Position numbers and translations under genes: made by a program
From: Salinarimonas chemoclinalis
Lineage (GTDB): Bacteria; Pseudomonadota; Alphaproteobacteria; Rhizobiales; Beijerinckiaceae
Length of the DNA: 64,000 bases
Direction of reading: 5' to 3'
Assembly (NCBI RefSeq): GCF_041514305.1
Contig: NZ_JBGMWH010000006.1
Coordinates: 152,644-216,643 of the forward strand
In this document: in pieces, positions 41,739 to 50,700 of the stretch
How positions within the stretch are numbered: the first letter of the stretch is position 1
How the letters are laid out: each line of letters starts with the position of its first letter
Notes under the pieces: generated by a model
What the model saw: the letters and a program-made list of their open reading frames with translations, nothing else
Databases searched by the model: none
Told to the model about the DNA's origin: nothing

Positions 41739-43550
41739 ATGATCATGACCCGCGAGACCCTCGAGAACATACGCAACTTCTCCATCGTCGCCCACATCGA
41801 CCACGGCAAGTCGACGCTCGCGGATCGCCTGATCCAGCTCACCGGCACCGTGTCCGAGCGCGACATGCAGGAGCAGATGCTCGACTCGATGGACATCGAG
41901 CGCGAGCGCGGCATCACGATCAAGGCGCAGACGGTCCGGCTGGAGTACCTCGCCAAGGACGGCAAGACCTACATCCTCAACCTGATGGACACGCCCGGGC
42001 ACGTCGACTTCGCCTACGAGGTCTCTCGCTCGCTCAAGGCCTGCGAGGGCTCGCTCCTCGTCGTCGACGCCTCGCAGGGCGTGGAGGCGCAGACGCTCGC
42101 CAACGTCTACCAGGCGCTCGACGCCGACCACGAGATCGTGCCCGTCCTCAACAAGGTCGACCTGCCCGCCGCCGAGCCCGAGCGCGTCAAGGAGCAGATC
42201 GAGGACGTGATCGGGCTCGACGCGTCGCAGGCCGTGCCGATCTCGGCCAAGACCGGGCTCGGCGTCGACCTCGTGCTCGAGGCCATCGTCGAGCGCCTGC
42301 CGCCGCCGAAGGGCGACCGAGAGGCACCGCTCAAGGCGATGCTCGTCGACAGCTGGTACGACGCCTATCTCGGCGTGATCGTGCTCGTGCGCGTCATGGA
42401 CGGCGTGCTGCGCAAGGGGATGACCATCAAGATGATGGGCACCGACGCGCAATACGAGGTCGACCGGGTCGGGGTCTTCCGGCCGAAGATGCAGCCGCTC
42501 GAGGCGCTCGGGCCGGGCGAGGTCGGCTTCATCACCGCCGCCATCAAGGAGGTGGCGGACACCCGCGTCGGCGACACCATCACCGAGGCGAAGCGGCCCA
42601 CGAGCGAGATGCTGCCGGGCTTCAAGCCGGCGCAGCCGGTCGTGTTCTGCGGCCTCTTCCCCGTCGATGCCGCCGACTTCGAGGACCTGCGCGCGGCGAT
42701 GGGGCGGCTGCGGCTGAACGATGCGAGCTTCTCCTACGAGATGGAGAGCTCGGCGGCGCTCGGCTTCGGTTTCCGCTGCGGCTTCCTCGGGCTCCTCCAC
42801 CTCGAGATCATCCAGGAGCGGCTCGAGCGCGAGTTCAACCTCGACCTGATCTCGACGGCGCCGTCCGTCGTCTACAGGCTCGTCCTGCGCGACGGCGAGA
42901 CGCTGGAGCTGCACAATCCGGCCGACATGCCGGACGTCATGAAGATCGAGACGATCGAGGAGCCCTGGATCCGCGCCACCATCCTCACGCCCGACGAGCA
43001 TCTCGGCGCGGTGCTGAAACTCTGCCAGGACCGGCGCGGCGTGCAGATCGACCTGAACTACGTCGGCAAGCGCGCCATGGTCGTCTACGACCTGCCGCTC
43101 AACGAGGTCGTCTTCGACTTCTACGACCGGCTGAAGTCGATCTCCCGCGGCTACGCCTCGTTCGACTACCAGATCACCGACTATCGCGAGGGCGACCTCG
43201 TGCGCATGTCGATCCTCGTCAACGCGGAGCCCGTCGACGCGCTCTCGATGCTCGTGCACCGCAGCCGCGCCGAGGCCCGCGGGCGGGTGATGTGCGAGAA
43301 GCTCAAGGACCTGATCCCGCAGCACCTCTTCCAGATCCCGATCCAGGCCGCGATCGGCGGCAAGATCATCGCCCGCGAGACCATCCGCGCGTTGAGGAAG
43401 GACGTCACCGCCAAGTGCTACGGCGGCGACGTCTCGCGCAAGCGCAAGCTCCTCGACAAGCAGAAGGAGGGCAAGAAGAAGATGCGCCAGTTCGGCCGCG
43501 TCGAGATCCCCCAGGAGGCGTTCATCGCCGCCCTGAAGATGGACGGCTGA
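41739..43550 (+). CDS. lepA: Elongation factor 4 (LepA) GTPase
   Basis: A 603-residue ribosomal back-translocase. The GTPase motifs are AHIDHGKSTLADRL, RERGITIKAQTV, DTPGHVDFAYEV and NKVDLPAA; domains II and III follow, and the LepA-specific C-terminus ends CYGGDVSRKRKLLDKQKEGK (in part) with KMRQFGRVEIPQEAF. Length is standard. The ATG at 41739 or an in-frame ATG two codons later could initiate. Convergent with slt across 25 bases. Confidence 0.96.
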   Translation: MIMTRETLENIRNFSIVAHIDHGKSTLADRLIQLTGTVSERDMQEQMLDSMDIERERGITIKAQTVRLEYLAKDGKTYILNLMDTPGHVDFAYEVSRSLKACEGSLLVVDASQGVEAQTLANVYQALDADHEIVPVLNKVDLPAAEPERVKEQIEDVIGLDASQAVPISAKTGLGVDLVLEAIVERLPPPKGDREAPLKAMLVDSWYDAYLGVIVLVRVMDGVLRKGMTIKMMGTDAQYEVDRVGVFRPKMQPLEALGPGEVGFITAAIKEVADTRVGDTITEAKRPTSEMLPGFKPAQPVVFCGLFPVDAADFEDLRAAMGRLRLNDASFSYEMESSAALGFGFRCGFLGLLHLEIIQERLEREFNLDLISTAPSVVYRLVLRDGETLELHNPADMPDVMKIETIEEPWIRATILTPDEHLGAVLKLCQDRRGVQIDLNYVGKRAMVVYDLPLNEVVFDFYDRLKSISRGYASFDYQITDYREGDLVRMSILVNAEPVDALSMLVHRSRAEARGRVMCEKLKDLIPQHLFQIPIQAAIGGKIIARETIRALRKDVTAKCYGGDVSRKRKLLDKQKEGKKKMRQFGRVEIPQEAFIAALKMDG

Positions 43551-43575
43551 TCGAAGACCACGAGCCGGGCCGGGG

Positions 43576-45792
43576 TCACCCCGGCTCGCCGCGGGCGAGG
43601 TCGGCCCGGATCGACAGCGGCCGGTCCTCGTGCAGGAGGCGCCGGTAGACCTGGTAGTTCTCCATCACGCGCTGAACGTAGTTGCGCGTCTCGGGGAACG
43701 AGATCATCTCCATCCAGTCGATCGGGTCGATGCCCCCGCCGCGCGGATCGCCGAAGCGTTCGATCCAGCGCGTCACCGCCCCGCCGCCGGCATTGTAGGC
43801 GGCGAACACCAGGATGTAGGAGCCGCCCCACCGCTCGATCAGCTCCGCGAGGTGCGCCGAGCCGAGGGTCGCGTTGTACGAGGGGTCCGAGAGCAGCCTT
43901 TCGGGGGCGTAGGAGAGGCCGAAGCGCTGCGCGGTCGCCCGCGCCGTGGCCGGCATCAGCTGCATGAGGCCACGCGCGCCGGCGTGAGACACCGCCTGCG
44001 GGTGGAAGGCGCTCTCCTGGCGGGCGATGGCGTAGACGAGCGCCGGGTCGACCGCGTCCGTCGCCGGCTCGAAGGGCGGGATGCCGAGCGTCGGATAGGC
44101 GTAGACGTCGAGCGGCAGGCCGCGACTCACCGCGGCGCGCCCGAGCGCCAGGAGCCCACGCGCGTCCCCGCGCTCCGCCGCCGCCTCGCCGAGCGCCGCG
44201 ACGAGCGCGGGATCGTCGAGCGTGTCGCCGAGGCCCCAGTAGAGCGGGATCGTGCGATCCGATAAGCCCGCCTCGTGCAGGAAGGCGAGGGCGCGCGCCG
44301 CCGGCACGTCCTCGAGCCGCTCGCGGGCCGCGGCGAGGTCGAGGCCCTCCGGCCGGCGCAGCGGCAGCCGCGTCTCGCCGAGCTCCTCCAGCGCGAGCTG
44401 GCCGTAATACGTGATCGGATGAGCGCCTGCGGCCCGGTAGTGCTCCCGCGCCGCCTCGTCGTCGCCCATCGCCGCAGCGGCGCGCCCCCGCCAATAGGCC
44501 ACGCGCGAGATCGAGATCGGCAGCGTCGCCTCCTCGGCGGCGCGGGCGAAGTGGTCGGCGGCGACCTGGGGCGCGTCGAGGAAGCGCAGCGCGATCCAGC
44601 CCGCGGTCCATTCCGCCTCGATGATCTCGCCCGGGGATTCCGCGGCGTGGTCGGCGGCGATGGCGTAGGCGCGGGCGCTGTCGCCGGCCTCGAGCGTCGA
44701 GCGCGCGACGATGCGTCGCTCGTTCCACCAGGCGTCGCCGTCGAGGACGAGCCCGAGCTCCCGCGGCGCCCCCGCGAGCAGGCGCGCGGCCTCGTCGTAG
44801 CGCTCCTCGTAGCGCAGGTGTTTGAGCCGCGAGTAGAGCACCGACGGCTCGGCCTGCAGCCGAGCCGGGAGCGCGTCGAGCTGCGCGCCGGCGTCGCGGG
44901 CGCGGGCGGCGACGGCGCGGCGCGTCTCGATCAGGAGCTCGAGATCCCCGCGCGCCTCCTCGGGGAAGCGCGCCTGCATGCGCCGCGCGCCCGTCCAGTC
45001 CTCCCGGAAGAGGAACCGCTCGAAGCGCACGCGATGGTCCGCGAGCGTCAGCACCGCCCCGAACTCCGTCTCGAGCGCAGCCTCCTCGGCGGTGCCGAGC
45101 CGCATGTCGCGCCAGGTCTCGCGCGCGAGGGCGCGAGCGTCGGCCTCGGCGCCGTCGGCGCGGAAGGCGCGGGCGAGCGCCACCGCCCCCTCGGCCGTGC
45201 GCGGCCGCGCGCCGGCGAAGAAGGCGATGGTCTGCTCCGGGCGGGCCGGGTCGGCGAAGAGCGCCTCCTCCGCACGGCGGCGGGCGACGCCCGTCTCGGG
45301 CCAGCCGGGATTGTCGCTCAAGAAGGCCGAGAGCCGGGCGAAGTCGCGCACCGCGCCGGCGCGGATCGCGAGCCATTCGCCGGCGACGCGCGCGGCCGGG
45401 TCGCCGGCGACGACCGTCTCCCAGGCGGCGGCGAGCGTATCGCCGAGCAGGATGCGCCCCTCGGCGTAGGCGTTGAGCATCTCGGTCAGCGCCAGGCGCC
45501 GCGGATCGATCTCGGAGACCGCGCGGACGACCGCCGCGGCGTCCTCCGCCGTGGCCGCCGAGGCCTCGACCGCCGGTCGATCGGGGCGCGGCGGGGGCAG
45601 CAGCGTGGCGGCGAGCGCCGCGGGCGCTCCACCGAGGATCACGCCGGCGAGAATCGCTCCGGCGAGGGCGGAGGCGGCGAGAAGGCCGCGTTTGCGCGGG
45701 CGCCGTCCGCGCGCTATGTGTGTGCCCCCGCTCGGCGCCGCGCGCCGCGCGGACCTCCCCGCATCGTCCGGAGCGTCACCATGCCCGCCCAT
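43576..45792 (-). CDS. Soluble lytic murein transglycosylase
   Basis: A protein of about 738 residues, periplasmic, cleaving peptidoglycan. A basic N-terminus (ARGRRPRKRG) precedes a signal-type helix (LLAASALAGAILAGVILGG); then a long alpha-superhelical doughnut domain, and a C-terminal Slt domain with the catalytic Glu in AIARQESAFHPQAVSHAGA, GLMQLMPATA and FAAYNAGGGAVTRW. The only in-frame start before the signal helix is ATG 45792, which has GAGAGAGG upstream and overlaps the divergent dapA start by 12 bases. A non-standard start nearer the helix cannot be excluded. Confidence 0.92.
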   Translation of the reverse strand: MGGHGDAPDDAGRSARRAAPSGGTHIARGRRPRKRGLLAASALAGAILAGVILGGAPAALAATLLPPPRPDRPAVEASAATAEDAAAVVRAVSEIDPRRLALTEMLNAYAEGRILLGDTLAAAWETVVAGDPAARVAGEWLAIRAGAVRDFARLSAFLSDNPGWPETGVARRRAEEALFADPARPEQTIAFFAGARPRTAEGAVALARAFRADGAEADARALARETWRDMRLGTAEEAALETEFGAVLTLADHRVRFERFLFREDWTGARRMQARFPEEARGDLELLIETRRAVAARARDAGAQLDALPARLQAEPSVLYSRLKHLRYEERYDEAARLLAGAPRELGLVLDGDAWWNERRIVARSTLEAGDSARAYAIAADHAAESPGEIIEAEWTAGWIALRFLDAPQVAADHFARAAEEATLPISISRVAYWRGRAAAAMGDDEAAREHYRAAGAHPITYYGQLALEELGETRLPLRRPEGLDLAAARERLEDVPAARALAFLHEAGLSDRTIPLYWGLGDTLDDPALVAALGEAAAERGDARGLLALGRAAVSRGLPLDVYAYPTLGIPPFEPATDAVDPALVYAIARQESAFHPQAVSHAGARGLMQLMPATARATAQRFGLSYAPERLLSDPSYNATLGSAHLAELIERWGGSYILVFAAYNAGGGAVTRWIERFGDPRGGGIDPIDWMEMISFPETRNYVQRVMENYQVYRRLLHEDRPLSIRADLARGEPG

Positions 45793-46683
45793 GCCGTCCT
45801 CTCTCGCATTCGCGGCTCGATCCCCGCCATGGTCACGCCCTTCGAGGACGGCGCCCTCGACGAGGAGGCGCTGCGCGCCCATGTCGAGTGGCAGATCGAG
45901 AACGGCTCCTCCGGCCTGGTCCCCGTGGGCACCACCGGCGAGAGCCCGACCCTCTCCCACGACGAGCACAAGCGCGTCGTCGAGATCACCGTCGCGCAGG
46001 CGAAGGGCCGCGTGCCGGTGATCGCCGGCGCGGGCTCGAACTCCACCGCCGAGGCGATCGATTTCGCGCGCCACGCCGAGCGCGCCGGCGCGGACGTGCT
46101 GCTCGTGGTGACGCCGTATTACAACAAGCCGACGCAAGAGGGCCTCTATCAGCATTTCAAGGCGATCGACGCCGCGGTCGGGGTCCCGATCCTGATCTAC
46201 AACATCCCCGGCCGATCCGTCATCGACATGTCGGTGGAGACCATGGCACGTCTCTACGAGCTTCCCAACATCGCCGGCGTCAAGGACGCGACCGCCAGCA
46301 TGGTGCGGGTGAGCCATCAACGCGCCGTGCTCGGCCCCGACTTCGTACAGCTTTCCGGCGAAGATTCGACGGCGCTCGGATTCAACGCCCACGGCGGGCA
46401 CGGCTGCATCTCGGTGACGGCCAACGTCGCGCCGCGGCTGTGCGCGGATTTCCAGGAGGCGAGCCTCGCGGGCGACATGGCGACCGCGCTGACGCTGCAC
46501 GACCGCCTCTTCCCCCTGCATCAGGCGCTGTTCGTCGAAACCAACCCGACCCCGGCGAAGTTCGCCCTGTCCGTGCTCGGCCGCATGTCCGACGAGATCC
46601 GCCTGCCGCTCGTGCCCGCCTCGCCGGCGGCGCGGGAGGCGGTGCGCGAGGCGATGCGGGCGGCCGGGCTGATCAACTCCTGA
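45781..46683 (+). CDS. dapA: 4-hydroxy-tetrahydrodipicolinate synthase
   Basis: A 300-residue class I aldolase of lysine and diaminopimelate synthesis, joining pyruvate and aspartate semialdehyde. The Schiff-base Lys168 lies in AGVKDATASM; the catalytic Tyr140 lies in LIYNIPGRSV; the GTTGESPTL loop with Thr51/Thr52 is present. GGAG lies before the ATG. smpB follows 7 bases after the stop, a common order in this group. Head-to-head overlap with slt is noted there. Confidence 0.96.
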   Translation: MPAHAVLSRIRGSIPAMVTPFEDGALDEEALRAHVEWQIENGSSGLVPVGTTGESPTLSHDEHKRVVEITVAQAKGRVPVIAGAGSNSTAEAIDFARHAERAGADVLLVVTPYYNKPTQEGLYQHFKAIDAAVGVPILIYNIPGRSVIDMSVETMARLYELPNIAGVKDATASMVRVSHQRAVLGPDFVQLSGEDSTALGFNAHGGHGCISVTANVAPRLCADFQEASLAGDMATALTLHDRLFPLHQALFVETNPTPAKFALSVLGRMSDEIRLPLVPASPAAREAVREAMRAAGLINS

Positions 46684-46690
46684 GAGCTCG

Positions 46691-47161
46691 ATGGCGCAGA
46701 AGAACGCCCATTCCCATCGCGTCGTGGCGGACAATCGCAAGGCGCGGTTCAACTATGCGATCTCGGACACCTACGAGGCCGGCATCGTGCTGACCGGCAC
46801 GGAGGTGAAGTCGCTGCGCTCGGGCAAGGCGACGATCGGGGAGAGCTATGCCGGCCCCTCGGGCGAGGAGCTGATGCTCTACAACGCCTACATTCCCGAG
46901 TACCTGCAGGCGAATCGCTTCAACCACGAGCCGCGCCGGCCGCGCAAGCTGCTGCTCCACCGCCGCGAGATCGACAAGCTGCTCGGCGCCACCCAGCGCG
47001 AGGGCTACACGGTCGTCCCCCTGCGGATCTACTTCAACGAGCGTGGGCGCGCGAAGGTCGAACTCGGTCTCGGCAAGGGCAAGAAGCTGCACGACAAGCG
47101 CGAGACCGAGAAGAAGCGCGACTGGGACCGCGAGAAGGCGCGCATCCTCAAGGGCTCGTGA
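46691..47161 (+). CDS. smpB: SsrA-binding protein
   Basis: A 156-residue partner of tmRNA in trans-translation. The OB-barrel begins RVVADNRKARFNYAISDTYE with GIVLTGTEVKSLRSGKA; the C-terminal basic tail KGKKLHDKRETEKKRDW is the part that reads the empty mRNA channel. Typical length. It lies 7 bases behind dapA and is probably co-transcribed. Confidence 0.96.
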   Translation: MAQKNAHSHRVVADNRKARFNYAISDTYEAGIVLTGTEVKSLRSGKATIGESYAGPSGEELMLYNAYIPEYLQANRFNHEPRRPRKLLLHRREIDKLLGATQREGYTVVPLRIYFNERGRAKVELGLGKGKKLHDKRETEKKRDWDREKARILKGS

Positions 47162-47183
47162 CCCGGCTCGCGGATGCGCCCGG

Positions 47184-47813
47184 TCAGAGCGGCCCCCCGG
47201 GCTCCGCACGCGGCGGGTCCCCTCGCGCGGTGGCGATGGCGTCGACGAGGCCCCACTCCAGAGCCGCCTGCGCATCCATGAAGTAGTCGCGATCCAACGT
47301 CGCCTCGACCTCCTCCGGCGTCCGGCCGCAATGCTTGGCGTAGAGAGCGTTGATGCGCTCCTTGAGGCGCTTGCTCTCCTCGGCGTGCCGCACGATGTCG
47401 GTGACCTGCCCCTGATAGCCGCCGGATGGCTGGTGCACGAGGATGCGCGCGTTCGGCAGCGTCGCGCGCCGGCCCGCTGCCCCTGCCATCAGGAGGAACG
47501 AGCCCATCGAGCAGGCCGTCCCCATGCAAAGGGTCGCGACCGGGCTGCTGATGAACTGCATCGTGTCGTAGATCGCCAATCCCGCGGTGACGACGCCGCC
47601 GGGGGAGTTGATGTACAGCGCGATCTCCCGGCGCGGGTTCTCCGCCTCGAGGAACAGCAGCTGTGCGCAGACCAGAGCGGCCATGCCGTCCTCGATCTGC
47701 CCGTTCAAGAAGACGATCCGCTCGCGCAGCAGGCGCGAGTAGATGTCGAAGGCGCGTTCGCCCCGGCTCGAGGTCTCGACGACCATGGGGACGAGATTCA
47801 TCGTGTCGCGCAT
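47184..47813 (-). CDS. clpP: ClpP protease subunit (paralog)
   Basis: A 209-residue serine protease of the ClpP family. The nucleophile is Ser102 in MGTACSMGSFLLMAG and the base is His127 in ILVHQPSGGYQGQ; INSPGGVVTAGLAIYDTM is the conserved oxyanion-side strand. Main ClpP proteins usually read G-Q-A-A-S-M-G, so G-T-A-C-S-M-G and the absence of clpX beside it suggest an accessory paralog, as in many alphaproteobacteria. AAGAGGAG precedes the ATG. Convergent with smpB. Confidence 0.93.
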   Translation of the reverse strand: MRDTMNLVPMVVETSSRGERAFDIYSRLLRERIVFLNGQIEDGMAALVCAQLLFLEAENPRREIALYINSPGGVVTAGLAIYDTMQFISSPVATLCMGTACSMGSFLLMAGAAGRRATLPNARILVHQPSGGYQGQVTDIVRHAEESKRLKERINALYAKHCGRTPEEVEATLDRDYFMDAQAALEWGLVDAIATARGDPPRAEPGGPL

Positions 47814-47949
47814 CGCGCAACTCCTCTTCGTGTCGGCAATGTAGAATGCAGCCGAGATCCCGCCTCCCGGCGGCGGCGGAGACCGCGTGCAGGGCGAGAC
47901 GGCGCCGATCGGGCGCGTCGAGACGGGTTCAGCCGCGGTCCGGCGCCGT

Positions 47950-48351
47950 TCAGGCGGCGCGGGCCATGGGGACGCGTGCCGTGCAGACGTTCGTGTTGGC
48001 CGCGCGAGGAGGCGTCCGCGCATGACGCGTGTGGGTCACGCGCAGGCGCGCTCCACCGTCGGGCAGAGGCTCGAGATCGAACGCCACGAGCCCCGGCGGC
48101 TCACCGCATTCGAACCAGCTGTAGAGGATGCGCGTGCGCGGCTCGACCTCGACGATCCGGATCGAGACCGCGCCGGCCAGTCCCCGCGCGGCGCCGTCGA
48201 GACGCAGGACGTCGGGTTCCGACACGTCCTGCACGAGCGGCAGCAGCCACTCGGCGACGAGCTCCGGGATCGTCAGGGCGCGCCAGATCTTGTCGATCGG
48301 CGCGCCGAGATCGCGCTCGACCACGACCTCGTCGTTCTCGTCCCGTGTCAT
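47950..48351 (-). CDS. SRPBCC (AHSA1-like) protein paired with ArsR regulator
   Basis: A 133-residue protein of the Bet v1-like START superfamily. The core reads VVVERDLGAPIDKIWRALTIPELVAEWLLP (only partly quoted in meaning here), followed by ILYSWFECGEPPG and LVAFDLEPLPDGGARL. Such proteins bind hydrophobic ligands and are very often encoded behind an ArsR-type regulator. Its ATG overlaps the regulator's stop (ATGA). The ligand is unknown. Confidence 0.88.
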   Translation of the reverse strand: MTRDENDEVVVERDLGAPIDKIWRALTIPELVAEWLLPLVQDVSEPDVLRLDGAARGLAGAVSIRIVEVEPRTRILYSWFECGEPPGLVAFDLEPLPDGGARLRVTHTRHARTPPRAANTNVCTARVPMARAA

Positions 48352-48662
48352 TGATCCATCTCCGATAGGAGGCGCTCGAGCGCGTCGATGCGCTGCGGCC
48401 AGAAGGCGCTGTATCGCAGGAGCCAAGCCTGGAGCGGCCGCAGCCCCTCGGGCGCGAGGCTGTAGCGCACCTGCCTGCCTTCCCGCCGCTCGCGCAGGAG
48501 CCCGGCGGTGCGCAGGACCGCGAGATGCTGCGAGACGGCGGGTTGCGAGATCGACAGGCCCGCGCGCAGCTCGGTGGCGTTCGCATCCCGCGTCGCCAGC
48601 CGCTCCAGCAGAAGGCGCCGGGTCGGATCCGCGATGGCTCGGAAGACGTCGGTCTCGTTCAT
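48348..48662 (-). CDS. ArsR family transcriptional regulator
   Basis: A 104-residue winged-helix repressor. The N-terminus FRAIADPTRRLLLERLA and recognition helix LSISQPAVSQHLAVLRTAGL are typical of the ArsR subgroup that precedes SRPBCC genes. No metal-binding Cys motif is present, so it probably senses a non-metal cue. A short inverted repeat directly before its start codon may be its own operator. Confidence 0.93.
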   Translation of the reverse strand: MNETDVFRAIADPTRRLLLERLATRDANATELRAGLSISQPAVSQHLAVLRTAGLLRERREGRQVRYSLAPEGLRPLQAWLLRYSAFWPQRIDALERLLSEMDQ

Positions 48663-48671
48663 GCCCGAATG

Positions 48672-48687
48672 ATAAGCACAGACTTAT
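48672..48687. promoter_or_regulatory. Candidate ArsR operator
   Basis: ATAAG-N6-CTTAT, a perfect 5-bp inverted repeat centred 17 bases before the arsR start codon, in an AT-rich patch of GC-rich DNA. ArsR repressors bind such sites at their own promoters; autoregulation is inferred. Confidence 0.5.
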
Positions 48688-48772
48688 GATTCGTGCAAGC
48701 GTCCGGCGCCGCGTCGTGATCGGCGATCCGCGCCGTCTCCGGACCGGGGCTATGCGCGGTCCGAGCCGGACG

Positions 48773-48801
48773 AAAAAGGGGCGCCACCGTGGTGACGCCC
48801 C
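48773..48801 (-). terminator. Rho-independent terminator of the NYN gene
   Basis: An 11-bp stem with one mismatch (48778-48788 with 48791-48801) closed by a 2-base loop and followed on the minus strand by TTTTT, 25 bases behind the stop codon of the NYN-domain gene. Confidence 0.82.
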
Positions 48802-48825
48802 CCGTTCTCGAGCCCCGGACCAGCA

Positions 48826-49509
48826 TCAATCCTCGTATTCCTCGTCCTCGTCGCCGCGCCCGGTGCCGCCGCCGATCGGGCCCTGGCCCTGGCGGATGCC
48901 GTAGCGGCGCTCGAGGCCCGGGCCGGCGGGCCCGCCCTGCTGGAAGCGCGACGGACGGTCGGAATGGTCCCGCACCGGCCGGTCCGCGGGGTCGCGGCCG
49001 ATCTTCGGCAGGAGGTGGGCGAGATCGATGAACTCGTCCGCCTGCCGACGCAACTCGTCGGCCACCATGGGCGGCTGGATCGAGATGGTCGACACGACGG
49101 ACACCCGCACGCCCTTGCGCTGCAGCGCCTCGACGAGCGAGCGGAAGTCGCCGTCACCCGAGAAGAGCACGATGTGATCGACCTTGTCGGCGAGCTCGAG
49201 CGCGTCGATGCACAGCTCGATGTCCATGTTGCCCTTGACCTTGCGGCGGCCCGTCGAATCGACGAACTCCTTCGTCGGCTTGGTGACGACGCGGTAGCCG
49301 TTGTAGTCGAGCCAATCGATCAGAGGGCGGATGGAGGAGTACTCCTGGTCCTCGACGAGCGCCGTGTAGTAGAACGCTCGCAGCAGGTAGCCGCGCGACT
49401 GGAATTCCTTCAGCAGGCGCTTGTAGTCGATGTCGAATCCGAGCGTCTTCGTCGTGGCGTAGAGATTGGCGCCATCGATGAACACGGCAATACGTTCTTG
49501 ATCTTTCAT
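48826..49509 (-). CDS. LabA-like NYN domain protein (putative RNase)
   Basis: A 227-residue protein with a PIN-like NYN domain: IAVFIDGANLYATTK carries the first acidic residue, MDIELCIDAL and LFSGDGDFRSLVEAL the others, consistent with a metal-dependent ribonuclease. The C-terminal about 60 residues are disordered, Gly/Arg/Gln rich and end in acidic DEDEEYED. Members are widespread in alphaproteobacteria, with suspected roles in RNA processing; none is proven here. The gene is monocistronic with its own terminator. Confidence 0.88.
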   Translation of the reverse strand: MKDQERIAVFIDGANLYATTKTLGFDIDYKRLLKEFQSRGYLLRAFYYTALVEDQEYSSIRPLIDWLDYNGYRVVTKPTKEFVDSTGRRKVKGNMDIELCIDALELADKVDHIVLFSGDGDFRSLVEALQRKGVRVSVVSTISIQPPMVADELRRQADEFIDLAHLLPKIGRDPADRPVRDHSDRPSRFQQGGPAGPGLERRYGIRQGQGPIGGGTGRGDEDEEYED

Positions 49510-49716
49510 GGTTGAAATTTCTCCAATGACAATCGAGCGACCCGAGACGAATTCGTGATCGAATGAATCGTTAGGCCCCTCGGCTGGGGAGCTTCCGCAA
49601 CGGCAGTCTCGTCACCGCGGACGCGGAGACATATGGGCGCGAATAGACGCGCGCTGCCGTTCCGTGTCAAGGCGCGCGTCGGTGTTCCAACGGTGCTCGC
49701 CGCCCTCGTACCGCCC

Positions 49717-50460
49717 TCAGCTCTCCCCGCGCAGCGCCGCGGCGTAGGCGTCGACCGCCGCCTCGAAGCCCATCGCGAGCGCGTCCGCCGTCAGCTCGTG
49801 GCCGATCGAAGCCTCGGCCAGGTGCGGGATGGCGGCGACGAGGGGCGGGATGTTGTCGCGGTTGAGGTCGTGGCCCGCGTTGACGACGAGCCCGTGCGCG
49901 CGCGCCGCGAGCGCCGCCTTGGCGGCGGCGTCGAGCAGCGGCGCGTGCCGGCCGTGCTTCCAGGCCTCGGCGTAGGAGCCCGTGTAGATCTCGATGCCGT
50001 GCGCGCCGATCTCGGCGACGCGCGGGACGACCGCCGGGTCCGGATCGACGAACAGCACGATGCGCGTCTCGACGCCCTCGAGTGCGGCGAGCGCATCGGA
50101 GACGAGCGCCGCCTGCGCCGCGTCGAGGTCGAAGCCCTTGTCGGAGGTGAAGACGTCGGGCGCGTCCGGCACGAAGGTCACCTGCTCGGGCTGCACCGCG
50201 CGCACGATCTCGAGGAAGCGCGCGTCCGGATAGCCCTCGAGGTTGAGCTCGAAGGCGGGGCGAAGGTCGGCCATCGCGGCGGCGATGGCATCGACGTCGG
50301 AGCGCCGCACGTGCCGCTCGTCGGGCCGCGGGTGCAGCGTGATCCCCTGCGCTCCAGCGCGCGCGGCGAGCGGCACGAAGGCGGCGGGGTCGGGGACGCC
50401 GGTCTTCCGCGAGTTCCGCAGGAGGGCGATCTTGTTCAGGTTGACGCTGAGCCTGGCCAT
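49717..50460 (-). CDS. pdxJ: Pyridoxine 5'-phosphate synthase
   Basis: A 247-residue TIM-barrel enzyme closing the pyridoxine ring in the DXP-dependent vitamin B6 route. Signature pieces are LSVNLNKIALLRNSR, GITLHPRPDERHVR, QVTFVPDAPDVFTSDKG, and HGLVVNAGHDLN. ATG 50460 fits the conserved N-terminus. It is divergent from the rhodopsin operon across 240 bases. Vitamin B6 has no known link to the rhodopsin. Confidence 0.95.
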   Translation of the reverse strand: MARLSVNLNKIALLRNSRKTGVPDPAAFVPLAARAGAQGITLHPRPDERHVRRSDVDAIAAAMADLRPAFELNLEGYPDARFLEIVRAVQPEQVTFVPDAPDVFTSDKGFDLDAAQAALVSDALAALEGVETRIVLFVDPDPAVVPRVAEIGAHGIEIYTGSYAEAWKHGRHAPLLDAAAKAALAARAHGLVVNAGHDLNRDNIPPLVAAIPHLAEASIGHELTADALAMGFEAAVDAYAAALRGES

Positions 50461-50700
50461 TCTCGAACTCCAGGAAACCGAAGAGCGCGGACCATACCGC
50501 TCCCGGCGCGGATGTCGAGCGGCGCGACGGCGGGTCGCACGGCGATCCGGCCCGCCGGGGCGCCCCGGGGGCGAACGGATGCGCCTCCTCGTTCGTTGGC
50601 GGCCCGATCGAAGCGGAGCGGCGCGGCTCCGGTCGCTCCCGGCGGCCGCCGGCGCCGCACGTCCGGCGAGCGGCGACCCGGCGAGCGGGTGGGAGGTTTC

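Noticed and set aside
43562..43587. GC-rich inverted repeat at the lepA-slt junction
   Set aside because: It overlaps the slt stop codon and lacks a T-run; it may end transcription but the evidence is thin.
47029..47820. Long antisense frames opposite clpP and many other genes
   Set aside because: Arg/Pro/Ala-rich shadow translations without family motifs or ribosome sites.
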